DNA of 64,000 nucleotides from Verrucomicrobiota bacterium (GTDB taxonomy: Bacteria; Verrucomicrobiota; Kiritimatiellia; SS1-B-03-39; UBA6053). The stretch is from contig JAFIGD010000025.1 of NCBI GenBank assembly GCA_020831625.1, forward strand, positions 1-64,000, written 5' to 3'. Below the pieces are notes generated by a model. That model was not told the origin of the DNA, did no database searches, and was given only the letters and a program-made list of their open reading frames with translations. Position numbers and translations under genes: made by a program. Below are positions 39,125 to 47,388 of this stretch, piece by piece (within the stretch, counting starts at the first letter, position 1; each line of letters begins with the position of its first letter).

Positions 39125-42100
39125 CTACTGACAGGCCTCGCACTCGCCGCCGTTCAACATGGCGTCCAGGCTGCAAGCCATCTTTTGCGCTTCACTATAG
39201 ACAGGTTTTTCGCTTTGTCCATCTCCGGAAGCCGCGGCGGGTTGTTTTTTCACGCCCACCGTGGCTTTCTCAATGTTCGAAGCACCCAGCGTGCGCAGAT
39301 AGTAGGTCGTTTTCAGTCCCTGACGCCACGCGGCGCGGTACATGTGGCTCAGCGTCTTCAAATCCGGCGATCCCAGGAAGAGATTCACCGACTGCGACTG
39401 ATCGATCCACTTCTGCCGCCGCGCCGCCGCGCCGATGATGTATTCGAAACTGATCCCGAACGCGGTCGCGTATTTGCGCTTCAGATCCTCCGGCATATCC
39501 GGGATATCTCCCAGTTCGCCGTCGAAATACTTCATATTGTCCCGCATCTCCTGCGTCCACAGTCCGCGATCCTTGAGATCCCGCACCAGTTCGGCGTTGA
39601 GGACAATAAAGTCGCCGGAGAGATTGCTCTTCACAAACAGGTTTTTATACACCGGCTCAATACAGGGCGTGGTGCCCATGATATTGCTGATCGTCGCCGT
39701 CGGAGCGATCGCCAGCACGTTGCTGTTGCGCATCCCCTGTTTGGCGATTTTTTCACGCAGCGGTTTCCAATCCATTTTTCCGCCGTGCGGAATGTCCAGC
39801 GGCTCCCCGCGCTCGGTTTCCAGCAGCGCCAGCGTGTCCTGGGGCAACAACCCCCGGTCCCACTTCGAACCGGTGTAGGTGCTGTAGGTCCCCCGCTCTT
39901 TCGCCAGATCACTGGAGGCCTCATACGCATAATACGCGATCGCCTCCATGAACTCGTCGTTGAACGCCACCGCCTCCTCCGAGGCGAAACTCACGTTCCG
40001 GGTGTACAGCGCATTGGCCAATCCCATCACCCCCATCCCGATCGGACGGTGCCGCAGATTCGAGGTCCGCGCCGCTTCCGTGGGGTAGAAATTGATGTCA
40101 ATCACATTGTCCAGCGCCCGCACCGCCACCCGGATGGTGTCCCGCAGCTTGTCATGATCCAAACTTCCGTCGGACTTCAAATGCTGATCCAGCACCACCG
40201 ATCCGAGATTGCACACCGCGGTTTCATCCTTGCCCGTGTTCAGCGTGATTTCCGTGCAGAGGTTCGAACTGTGAATCACCCCGCAATGATCCTGCGGACT
40301 CCGCACATTGCACGGATCCTTGAACGTGATCCAGGGATGCCCGGTTTCAAACAGCATCTTCAGCATCGATTTCCACAAATCAATCGCCGGAATCTTCTTG
40401 CCGTAAATCTTCCCGGCCTCCGCCTGCTTCTCGTAATAGGCATAGCGCTCTTCAAACGCCTTGCCGTACAGATCGTGCAGATCCGGGGTCTGATTCGCCC
40501 GGAACAGCGTCCAGTCCTGACGCGCCTCCATGCGCTTCATAAACAAATCCGGAATCCAGTTCGCCGTGTTCATGTCGTGCGTGCGCCGCCGCTCGTCGCC
40601 GGTGTTCTTGCGCAACTCCAGGAAATCCAGAATATCATTGTGCCAGGTCTCCAGATAGGCGCAGCCCGACCCGCGGCGCTTCCCGCCCTGGTTCACCGCC
40701 ACCAACTGATCGTTGTGCAGCTTCAGAAACGGAATCACCCCCTGGCTTTCGCCGTTGGTGCCCTTGATATAGCCGCCGGTGCCGCGCACCGACGTCCAGG
40801 AGCCGCCCAGGCCGCCCGCCCATTTCGAGAGGAACGCGTTCTCCGCAATCCCCCGCACCATGATGCTCTCGATGCTGTCGTCCACCTTATAAAGGTAGCA
40901 GGAAGACAACTGACTGTGCAGCGTGCCCGCGTTGAACAGCGTCGGCGTGCTGCTGCAGAAGCGGCGGCTCTTATACAGATTGTACAGACGCACCACCCAG
41001 CCCTCACGGTCCTGCGGCTCCTCCAGAAACAGCCCCATGCCCACCCGCATCCAGAAAAACTGGGGCGTTTCCAGCCGCCGCGACGGACCGCTCTTGTCCA
41101 CAATCAAATACCGGTCATACAGCGTTTGAATGCCCAAATAATCAAACCCCAGGTCCGCGCTCGGGTCCAGCGCGTCCGCCAAACGGTCCGTGTCGTACTC
41201 CAGCAGACGGGGCGAAAGCCGCTCGATCTCCACCGCCCGCTCCAGATACGAACGGAACCCGCGGCGGTGCGCGTCGCGCAACTGGCCCACGCCGTCCACC
41301 AGGATGTCCCAGTTCAGAACCTCCTCATACAAATAGGTCAGCAACATGCGGCCCGCGAACTTCGCGAAGTCCGCGTCCCGCTCGATCAGCGCCTTCGCAT
41401 TCAGCAGAATCGTCTTTTTCAAATCCGCCTCCGACAACTCGTCGAACACCGACCGCCGAAGCTCCTGATTGATCTCGTCCGGCGTCATGTTCAGATCCAG
41501 ACCGATGCAGGCGTATTGAATTCGTTCTTTAAGGTCCGCCCCGTTCCAGAGATAAGACGTTCCGTCCTGCCGCTGAACCGAAACCAGAATCTCCTGCGTT
41601 TCGACCGATTCCGCCGGCTTTTCGAATTCCCGCTGGTCCGCCCGGCGCGAGCGGTACAGGATATACGCCTCCGCCGCTTTGAAGTGCCCCGCTTTCATCA
41701 ATTCCTCCTGCACAATATCCTGCAGGTCCTCGATATGAATAATCGACAGCTTCGCGTCCCGCACCCGGTCCGTCACCGCCCGGGTCACCCTCACCGCCGG
41801 ATCCGAATCCAAATGCAGCGCCAGAAACGCCTTGCGCACCGCGATCTCGATCTTGTTCGCGTTCCAGGGCACCACCTGACCGTTGCGCCGCAACAACTGC
41901 GTCGTCACTGCCGCGCCCGGAAGTTCCGGAGCCGATTCCCGCGCCCGGTTCGTCACCAGACTCCGCGCGATATCAAACGCCTCATGACGGATCAGCGCCT
42001 TCTCAATCGCCAGATGCAGCTCCTGACGGCTCACCCGCTTCTGGTCCCGCTTCCCCGCCAGCGCGTGCAGCACCTCCGAAACCCCCAGCGAAATATCCGC

Positions 42101-42355
42101 CACCAACTGACGGTTCTCCTCGCTGTAAATCTCCTCCTCCCGCTCCCGGGACATCAGCAGCGTCGTCAACGCCTCGCCAACGATTTCCGCCACATCCGCG
42201 GGCGCGAAATCTTTCTCAAGCCCCTCGCCGCCCAGTTTTAAATCGTGACGCGGATGGTCCGCCACCACTTCCGCCCAGTCGAACCGGGGCGCGCTTCTGC
42301 GCGAGGCCACCTGCTTGAGGCGCTGATCTTCTTCATAGGTTGTGCTGCTGATCAT
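39125..42355 (-). CDS. nrdA: Class I ribonucleotide reductase large subunit
   Basis: A 1076-residue catalytic subunit that reduces NDPs to dNDPs with the radical supplied by NrdB. It is larger than E. coli NrdA (761) because of its N-terminal regulatory part: one degenerate and two clear ATP-cone-like modules (LLRRNGQVVPWNANKIEIAV near residue 140 and VQRQDGTSYLWNGADLKERI near 255). The catalytic part has the FNAGTLHSQLSSCYLYKVDD cysteine, the SNLCTEITLNTG region with downstream CNLGS, and radical-transfer tyrosines near the end. The C-terminal CEACQ is the swinging redox pair. The large ATP-cone tandem resembles chlamydial NrdA (about 1047 residues). It lies 31 bases after nrdB. Confidence 0.95.
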   Translation of the reverse strand: MISSTTYEEDQRLKQVASRRSAPRFDWAEVVADHPRHDLKLGGEGLEKDFAPADVAEIVGEALTTLLMSREREEEIYSEENRQLVADISLGVSEVLHALAGKRDQKRVSRQELHLAIEKALIRHEAFDIARSLVTNRARESAPELPGAAVTTQLLRRNGQVVPWNANKIEIAVRKAFLALHLDSDPAVRVTRAVTDRVRDAKLSIIHIEDLQDIVQEELMKAGHFKAAEAYILYRSRRADQREFEKPAESVETQEILVSVQRQDGTSYLWNGADLKERIQYACIGLDLNMTPDEINQELRRSVFDELSEADLKKTILLNAKALIERDADFAKFAGRMLLTYLYEEVLNWDILVDGVGQLRDAHRRGFRSYLERAVEIERLSPRLLEYDTDRLADALDPSADLGFDYLGIQTLYDRYLIVDKSGPSRRLETPQFFWMRVGMGLFLEEPQDREGWVVRLYNLYKSRRFCSSTPTLFNAGTLHSQLSSCYLYKVDDSIESIMVRGIAENAFLSKWAGGLGGSWTSVRGTGGYIKGTNGESQGVIPFLKLHNDQLVAVNQGGKRRGSGCAYLETWHNDILDFLELRKNTGDERRRTHDMNTANWIPDLFMKRMEARQDWTLFRANQTPDLHDLYGKAFEERYAYYEKQAEAGKIYGKKIPAIDLWKSMLKMLFETGHPWITFKDPCNVRSPQDHCGVIHSSNLCTEITLNTGKDETAVCNLGSVVLDQHLKSDGSLDHDKLRDTIRVAVRALDNVIDINFYPTEAARTSNLRHRPIGMGVMGLANALYTRNVSFASEEAVAFNDEFMEAIAYYAYEASSDLAKERGTYSTYTGSKWDRGLLPQDTLALLETERGEPLDIPHGGKMDWKPLREKIAKQGMRNSNVLAIAPTATISNIMGTTPCIEPVYKNLFVKSNLSGDFIVLNAELVRDLKDRGLWTQEMRDNMKYFDGELGDIPDMPEDLKRKYATAFGISFEYIIGAAARRQKWIDQSQSVNLFLGSPDLKTLSHMYRAAWRQGLKTTYYLRTLGASNIEKATVGVKKQPAAASGDGQSEKPVYSEAQKMACSLDAMLNGGECEACQ

Positions 42356-42386
42356 GTTCTCTTCCTTTTTCTATACGTTCAATTGA

Positions 42387-43478
42387 TTAAAGTTCGTCAT
42401 CATCCACCGACGACAGCGCCGAGGCCTTCTGATATTCCGTCACCCGGCCCTCAAAGAAGTTCTGCTCCTTCTTGATGTCCATCATCTCCGCCAGCCAGGG
42501 GAACGGATTCGACACCCCCGGAGTCAACGGCGCCAGCCCGCAGCCCTCCAGACGGCGGTCCGCGATGTAGTCGATATACTGCGCGAATTCATCCACACTC
42601 AGCCCCACCGCGTTCACCGGCAGACAGTCCGCGATAAAGTTCTTCTCCAACTCCTTCGCCTCCGCCATCAGCCCCCGCAGCTCCTCCTTGAATTCCGCCG
42701 TCCAGATCTCCGGATTCTCATCCTTCATCGCCATCAGCAGACTCCGCAGCAGCTCAATATGATTCGACTCGTCCCGCAGCGTGTACCGGAACATCTGCCC
42801 GATCCCCGGAAACTTGTTCTGACGGTACAGCGCCAGAATCATGCCGAAGAGACCGTAAAACTGCGTCCCCTCCATGCACTGCCCGAACATGAACATGTTC
42901 TTCGCGAACAGCTGCTTGTTTTCCGGGATCCTCAAATCCAGATCCTTCCGCAACGCCCGCGACACCTTCATCACAAACTCGTTTTTCCGCGTGATCGTCG
43001 GCACATCCTCAAACATCGCCTCGCACTCGTGCGGATTGATCCCCAACGAACTGATCATATACAGCAGACTGTCCGCGTGAATGTTCTCCTCATGGGCGTG
43101 ACGCCCCAGCACCAGCTTCAATTCCGGAGCCGTCACCCGCTCCCGGATCACGTGCAGAATGTTATCCCCCACAATGCCCTCCGCCGCGCTGAAATAGCCG
43201 ATGCCCATGCGGATAATCCACCGCTCCACATCGCTCAGATCATGCTCGCTCTGCCACTGCTCGATATCCTTTTGCATCGGGATATCCTCCGGCTCCCAGT
43301 GATTCGCCTTCATCGTCCGGTACAGCTCATAAGCCCAGACGTATTTCAGAGGAAGCAGGTTAAAGAAAACAGACTCGCGCCCGTTAATCACTTTCTTGTC
43401 CGCGAAAGCCTGTTCGGCCTTCTCACGATCCAACACAAAGGTCCGTGCGCCCACTGTAAAATTCACGTCATTGGCCAT
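42387..43478 (-). CDS. nrdB: Class Ic-type ribonucleotide reductase small subunit (Leu at the radical-Tyr site)
   Basis: A 363-residue ferritin-like subunit. The metal ligands are Glu100 (FSAAEGIVGDN), Glu131, His134 (EENIHADSLLY), Glu203 (MEGTQFYG), Glu237 and His240 (RDESNHIE). Aligning EENIH with the E. coli ETIHSRSY motif puts Leu138 where the radical Tyr122 should be. The first ligand is Glu rather than Asp84. Chlamydial class Ic NrdB shows the same pattern (Glu89, Phe127), with every ligand shifted by 10-11 residues. So this subunit probably uses a Mn/Fe cofactor in place of a tyrosyl radical. It is first in the nrdB-nrdA operon, downstream of NrdR-like boxes. Confidence 0.93.
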   Translation of the reverse strand: MANDVNFTVGARTFVLDREKAEQAFADKKVINGRESVFFNLLPLKYVWAYELYRTMKANHWEPEDIPMQKDIEQWQSEHDLSDVERWIIRMGIGYFSAAEGIVGDNILHVIRERVTAPELKLVLGRHAHEENIHADSLLYMISSLGINPHECEAMFEDVPTITRKNEFVMKVSRALRKDLDLRIPENKQLFAKNMFMFGQCMEGTQFYGLFGMILALYRQNKFPGIGQMFRYTLRDESNHIELLRSLLMAMKDENPEIWTAEFKEELRGLMAEAKELEKNFIADCLPVNAVGLSVDEFAQYIDYIADRRLEGCGLAPLTPGVSNPFPWLAEMMDIKKEQNFFEGRVTEYQKASALSSVDDDEL

Positions 43479-43605
43479 AGGGGGGAGTTCTCCTCAAAAA
43501 GTTCAGGTTCAAAAGGTTGTTGCAGGTTTCAGTCGCCGCCGCCCGCCGCCGCGCGGATCATAAAGTCGAAACGCCAATGACGGGAACGGGGAGCCAAACG
43601 ATACT

Positions 43606-43699
43606 CTAATAAAACCCAAGCGGTGGCTCATGTCAATAGAAACCACAACATATTGTGTTATTTACCTAAAAAGGATCATTTACCCACAGCCCATAGTGC
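43606..43699 (-). promoter_or_regulatory. nrdBA promoter with NrdR-type boxes
   Basis: On the minus strand, ACACAATATGTTGTGG (43643-43658) matches the NrdR box ACAC-N8-GTGT pattern well. It sits just upstream of a TTGACA -35 (43631-43636) with TATTAG-like -10 bases at about 43606-43612. A weaker box-like sequence (43684-43699) is about 41 bp further upstream, four helical turns away. NrdR normally represses ribonucleotide reductase genes in response to dATP/ATP. Confidence 0.6.
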
Positions 43700-43763
43700 C
43701 GCCTATAGCTTCTATTTTCACCCGTTTTTCGTCATAAACCCATATCATTCCGCACTTTTCCGA

Positions 43764-45647
43764 TCACTCCCCCAATACCTCGCTGCCCCGGAGTTCCTCC
43801 GAAAGCGTCAATAGAATCTTCGCCGTCACCGCCACCGGCTGCGCGTGGCCGAACCGCTCCAGCATCTGACTCCGCAGCCGGTCGTCGTCCCCCTCCACTT
43901 TATCCGGGAAAGGCGTGAACGCCTGACCGTAGTCAAACTGACGGTGCGCCCGCCCGATGGACGGCAGGCGCTCAATCCGCTGCCGCGTCACCGTCGGCAC
44001 CAGCGGCGGATTGCGCCGAAACGGAGTCCAACTCCCGTTATCCCGCTGCAAGGCCAATACAGCCTCCACAAAATCGCCGCGCAGATTCCGGTCCGCCTGC
44101 GGAATCGGCGGCCCCGGATCCAGCAGCGCAAACCCCATCGCCGCGATCCCCAAACCGCCCCCGCCCCTCAACGCCGCGTCCTCCTCCGAAAACACCCGGT
44201 CAAACTGACCGTCCAGCAACGCCTTCGCCCGCCCCATCCGCGGCGCATAGCCCCGCATCGCATCCAGACCAATCAACCGCATAATCTGCGTCCAGGCCGC
44301 AAACCCCTGCGCGGTCGCCGTCAACGTCACCGGATTCCCCAGTTCCGGAAACGGCGTGTCGGGAAGCGGCACACCCGGCAGGGCGGTCAATTCATCAAAA
44401 TGCCGCACCGGCTGATGCACATTCGCCTCGGAGAACGCCCCGCTGGCCGACTGAATCCGCGCCAGCGCCGCGGCCGCGTCCAACAGAATCTGTCTCGGCG
44501 GCGGCAGCGAACGCGGCTGAGGCGGCGGCACCCCTCTGCGGACCCCGCGGCTCACCTGCGGAATCTCCGGAAGCGCCGCCGGCAACAGCCCCCGCTCGCG
44601 CCCCACCCGCAACGCGTACAACGCCAGCCAGGTGCTCTCCAAATCCACATTCACCTGATTAAACAAATACTCCATCGGCCGCCGCACCCGCAACACCTCG
44701 TCCGCGTTCGGATCCGCCAGTTCCACCCAGGCCCGGAAAACATCCGCATCCCGGTGCGTCCACGTGTAGGCGTTCAACGCCCGCTGCGCGCGCAACACCT
44801 CGCCGGTCAACTCCCCCAGCCGCTCCGCATCCGCCCGCCGCGAGGGGGATTCCCCCACCTGATCCGTCAACGCCTGCAGCCGCTGACTCGCATCCCACAC
44901 CCGCAGCCAGTGCCCCGCCAGCACCTCCGCGTTCAACGCCAGCGGCCCCCAAAGACCCGCGCCCGGCCCCTCCCGCACCTGCCCCGCCATCAGCTTTGCC
45001 ATCATTCCCGGCACCAGATTCTGAACCGACTCCCGCTCCGACTCCGCAAACAGTACAATCATCCACGCCAAATCCCGGGTCATATCCGGCGGCCCCTCCG
45101 AGCGGACCAGCTCCCCGAAAAAATCCAACATCGGATTCACCACCCGCTCCGCCTCCGGATGACCGCTCCGCAGCAGCGCCACCCCCGCCATCGCATTGGA
45201 CCCGAACCGGCCTATCGCCCACTCATCCGGCCCCCCGGCTCCCCAGATCACCCGGTTTTCCCGACGCACAATCGCCCCCTCCGGATCCCGCACCAGCCTC
45301 CGCTCCATCCGCGTGCCCGTCTGTTCCCCCCGCACCCGGATCACCCGGCGCTCCAGGCCCCGCACCCCCTCCCCCGAGGTCTCCCGAGGCCGCACCACAA
45401 TTTCCCGCTCCTCCTCGGCGAACACCGGAACCTCCACCAATTCCTCCCGATACCGCACCTCAACCGGCTCGCGGCCCAGCCGCTGACGCGACCGCTGCGG
45501 CGGCAGCATCCACTCATTCTCCTCATTCACCTGATCCACCAGAAAATCCCCCGCCCGCCGCACCGCCGCCTCCAGCGCCTCCGTCCCGGCAACGGACCGG
45601 CCCGCAACACAAAACCCAAACACCAACACAACGAGAAAAGCTTTCAT
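43764..45647 (-). CDS. Secreted toroid-like protein (prenyltransferase/squalene-cyclase-like repeats)
   Basis: A 627-residue protein with signal peptide MKAFLVVLVFGFCVAGRSVAG. An Arg/Glu-rich segment (about 50-125) precedes alpha-helical repeats with toroid-like features: RFGSNAMAGVALLRSGH, STWLALYALRVGR, GGGGLGIAAMGFALLDPG, DFVEAVLALQRDNGSW, AVTAKILLTLSEEL. Similar proteins in planctomycetes and verrucomicrobia carry terpenoid-cyclase/prenyltransferase folds without known activity. I see no DXDD cyclase motif. The AAGGA ribosome site gives the start at 45647, and a double-dyad repeat lies just upstream. Function unknown. Confidence 0.6.
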   Translation of the reverse strand: MKAFLVVLVFGFCVAGRSVAGTEALEAAVRRAGDFLVDQVNEENEWMLPPQRSRQRLGREPVEVRYREELVEVPVFAEEEREIVVRPRETSGEGVRGLERRVIRVRGEQTGTRMERRLVRDPEGAIVRRENRVIWGAGGPDEWAIGRFGSNAMAGVALLRSGHPEAERVVNPMLDFFGELVRSEGPPDMTRDLAWMIVLFAESERESVQNLVPGMMAKLMAGQVREGPGAGLWGPLALNAEVLAGHWLRVWDASQRLQALTDQVGESPSRRADAERLGELTGEVLRAQRALNAYTWTHRDADVFRAWVELADPNADEVLRVRRPMEYLFNQVNVDLESTWLALYALRVGRERGLLPAALPEIPQVSRGVRRGVPPPQPRSLPPPRQILLDAAAALARIQSASGAFSEANVHQPVRHFDELTALPGVPLPDTPFPELGNPVTLTATAQGFAAWTQIMRLIGLDAMRGYAPRMGRAKALLDGQFDRVFSEEDAALRGGGGLGIAAMGFALLDPGPPIPQADRNLRGDFVEAVLALQRDNGSWTPFRRNPPLVPTVTRQRIERLPSIGRAHRQFDYGQAFTPFPDKVEGDDDRLRSQMLERFGHAQPVAVTAKILLTLSEELRGSEVLGE

Positions 45648-45681
45648 ACCGATTCCTTAAGCAACAAGGTTCAATCCATGC

Positions 45682-45730
45682 TTTTCCGAGTTTCGGAAAA
45701 ACCAAACGCACCGTTTCCGAACCTCGGAAA
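45682..45730. repeat. Double-dyad repeat TTTCCGA-N-TCGGAAA, copy 2
   Basis: TTTTCCGAGTTTCGGAAAA (45682-45700) and TTTCCGAACCTCGGAAA (45714-45730) are each near-palindromic and partly complementary to each other, separated by 13 bases. It lies about 35 bases upstream of the toroid-like protein's start and shares its arms with the copy at 16640-16688. Confidence 0.78.
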
Positions 45731-45744
45731 CATCGATTCACTCC

Positions 45745-46077
45745 TTATATATTATCGTCTAAAAAGAATTCCACCTTTTCCCTGAATTCCCTGCTGAAGG
45801 CCTGCAGCGTTTCCCGGTCAATCATTTGATGCCGACACATCGCCAGGATGGAAAGAGCCATGTTCGACCTTGAAAAGCGACCGAAAGCATCTGCGAGAAT
45901 TTTCTGATCTTTCTCCATTTTATGAAAAGCGTCCCAAAAACGTTCCGTATGATTCCTTTCAGGATCCGACAGAATCACCGTCACTTCCTGATTAATCCTG
46001 TGCAGAAAACGCTCGCGGGCCGGAGCCACCAGCTTTTTGTAAAGCGTCCAATCGGATTCATTCGGAGTAAAATTCAT
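45745..46077 (-). CDS. Hypothetical small protein
   Basis: About 110 residues from ATG 46077, which has an AGGTGA ribosome site eight bases upstream; a longer frame from 46116 is less likely. The protein is mostly helical and charged (RERFLHRINQEVTVILSDPE, FWDAFHKMEKDQKILADAF, DRETLQAFSREFREKVEFF), with no signal peptide or membrane segment. I do not recognise the family. Its position upstream of the toroid-like protein on the same strand, separated by a repeat, does not reveal a role. Confidence 0.6.
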   Translation of the reverse strand: MNFTPNESDWTLYKKLVAPARERFLHRINQEVTVILSDPERNHTERFWDAFHKMEKDQKILADAFGRFSRSNMALSILAMCRHQMIDRETLQAFSREFREKVEFFLDDNI

Positions 46078-46154
46078 AGTGACTTCACCTGTTAAAAAAA
46101 TTTCCGCACCGTCCAAGCAAAAACGTTCGTTGTTTGACGCCCACCCCTCCCGCT

Positions 46155-47345
46155 CCCACCCCTCGCCCTCCGAGCTTGCTCGGTCAAGGGCGAAATCATC
46201 TCATTCCACGAATCAGCGACCAAAAACAACCCGCGATCTTCGAGCTTGCCTCGTGGATCGCACCCCATCTTATCCAGCGGAGAAATGAGTGAATACCACG
46301 GATGTTTGCCCGCCGCAGGTGGGTTGAAAGGCATAAGAGATCAAAAGTGGATTCGGACAGGGGATTAAGATTACGATTAAGATTAAGATTAAGATTAAGA
46401 AACGGACATCCGTGGTCCGGCAAGGCTATCCGTGGATTTCCTCCTTTTCCATTCGCGGGACGGCAAGGCTATTCGCGGGGCCCCATCCCCGCACCCATCC
46501 GTTGTCCGGCGAACCGCCAAAAAATATATGCCCCCACCCCTCGCCCTCCGAGCTTGCTCGGTCAAGGGCGAAACCATCTCATTCCACGAATCAGCGACAA
46601 AAAAACAACCCGCGATCTTCGAGCTTGCCTCGTGGATCGCACCCCATCTTATCCAGCGGAGAAATGAGTGAATACCACGGATGTTTGCCCGCCGCAGGTG
46701 GGTTGAAAGGCATAAGAGATCAAAAGTGGATTCGGACAGGGGATTAAGATTACGATTAAGATTAAGATTAAGATTAAGAAACGGACATCCGTGGTCCGGC
46801 AAGGCTATCCGTGGATTTCCTCCTTTTCCATTCGCGGGACGGCAAGGCTATTCGCGGGGCCCCATCCCCGCACCCATCCGTTCTCCTTTTCCATTCGCGG
46901 GACGGCAAGGCTATTCGCGGGGCCCCATCCCCCGCACCCATCCGTTGTCCGGCGAACCGCCAAAAAAAATATGCCCCCACCCCTCGCCCTCCGAGCTTGC
47001 TCGGTCAAGGGCGAAATCATCTCATTCCACGAATCAGCGACCAAAAACAACCCGCGATCTTCGAGCTTGCCTCGTGGATCGCACCCCATCTTATCCAGCG
47101 GAGAAATGAGTGAATACCACGGATGTTTGCCCGCCGCAGGTGGGTTGAAAGGCATAAGAGATCAAAAGTGGATTCGGACAGGGGATTAAGATTACGATTA
47201 AGATTACGATTAAGATTAAGATTAAGATTAAGAAACGGACATCCGTGGTCCGGCAAGGCTATCCGTGGATTTCCTCCTTTTCCATTCGCGGGACGGCAAG
47301 GCTATTCGCGGGGCCCCATCCCCCGCACCCATCCGTTGTCCGGCG
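46155..47345. repeat. Three-copy tandem repeat (378-443 bp units) with hexamer cores
   Basis: Near-identical units start at 46155, 46533 and 46976. Unit 2 is 65 bp longer because an internal block of about 63 bp (CTCCTTTTCC...CATCCGTT, starting 46820 and 46883) is duplicated. Unit 3 ends at about 47345. Each unit holds a GAGCTTGCTCGG hairpin-like part, an ACCACGGATGTTTGCCCGCC block, GATTAA/GATTAC hexamers (46363-46399, 46742-46778, 47184-47233; about 6, 6 and 8 copies) and CATTCGCGGGACGGC. Together with flanks it fills the 1.3 kb between 46078 and the deoB start. Short open frames recur in each unit but look non-coding. Confidence 0.93.
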
Positions 47346-47388
47346 GCCGAGGCTTGCCCTCCGCCCAAAAACCCGCTAGCCTGATCCG

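Noticed and set aside
39116-42241. Plus-strand open frame of over 1000 codons opposite nrdA
   Set aside because: Arg/His/Gln/Pro-rich shadow of the ribonucleotide reductase gene, with no domain features.
43845-45785. Plus-strand 646-codon frame opposite the toroid-like protein
   Set aside because: Arg/Pro/His-rich shadow; the minus-strand frame has a signal peptide, ribosome site and sensible composition.
46363-46399. GATTAA/GATTAC hexamers as a true chromosome-end telomere
   Set aside because: They are internal, few in number, present in inverted and direct forms, and flanked by ordinary genes on both sides.
46092-47256. Repeated short open frames in the three-copy tandem repeat
   Set aside because: They recur only because the DNA repeats, exist in several frames at once, contain hexamer-encoded dipeptide runs, and lack ribosome sites.
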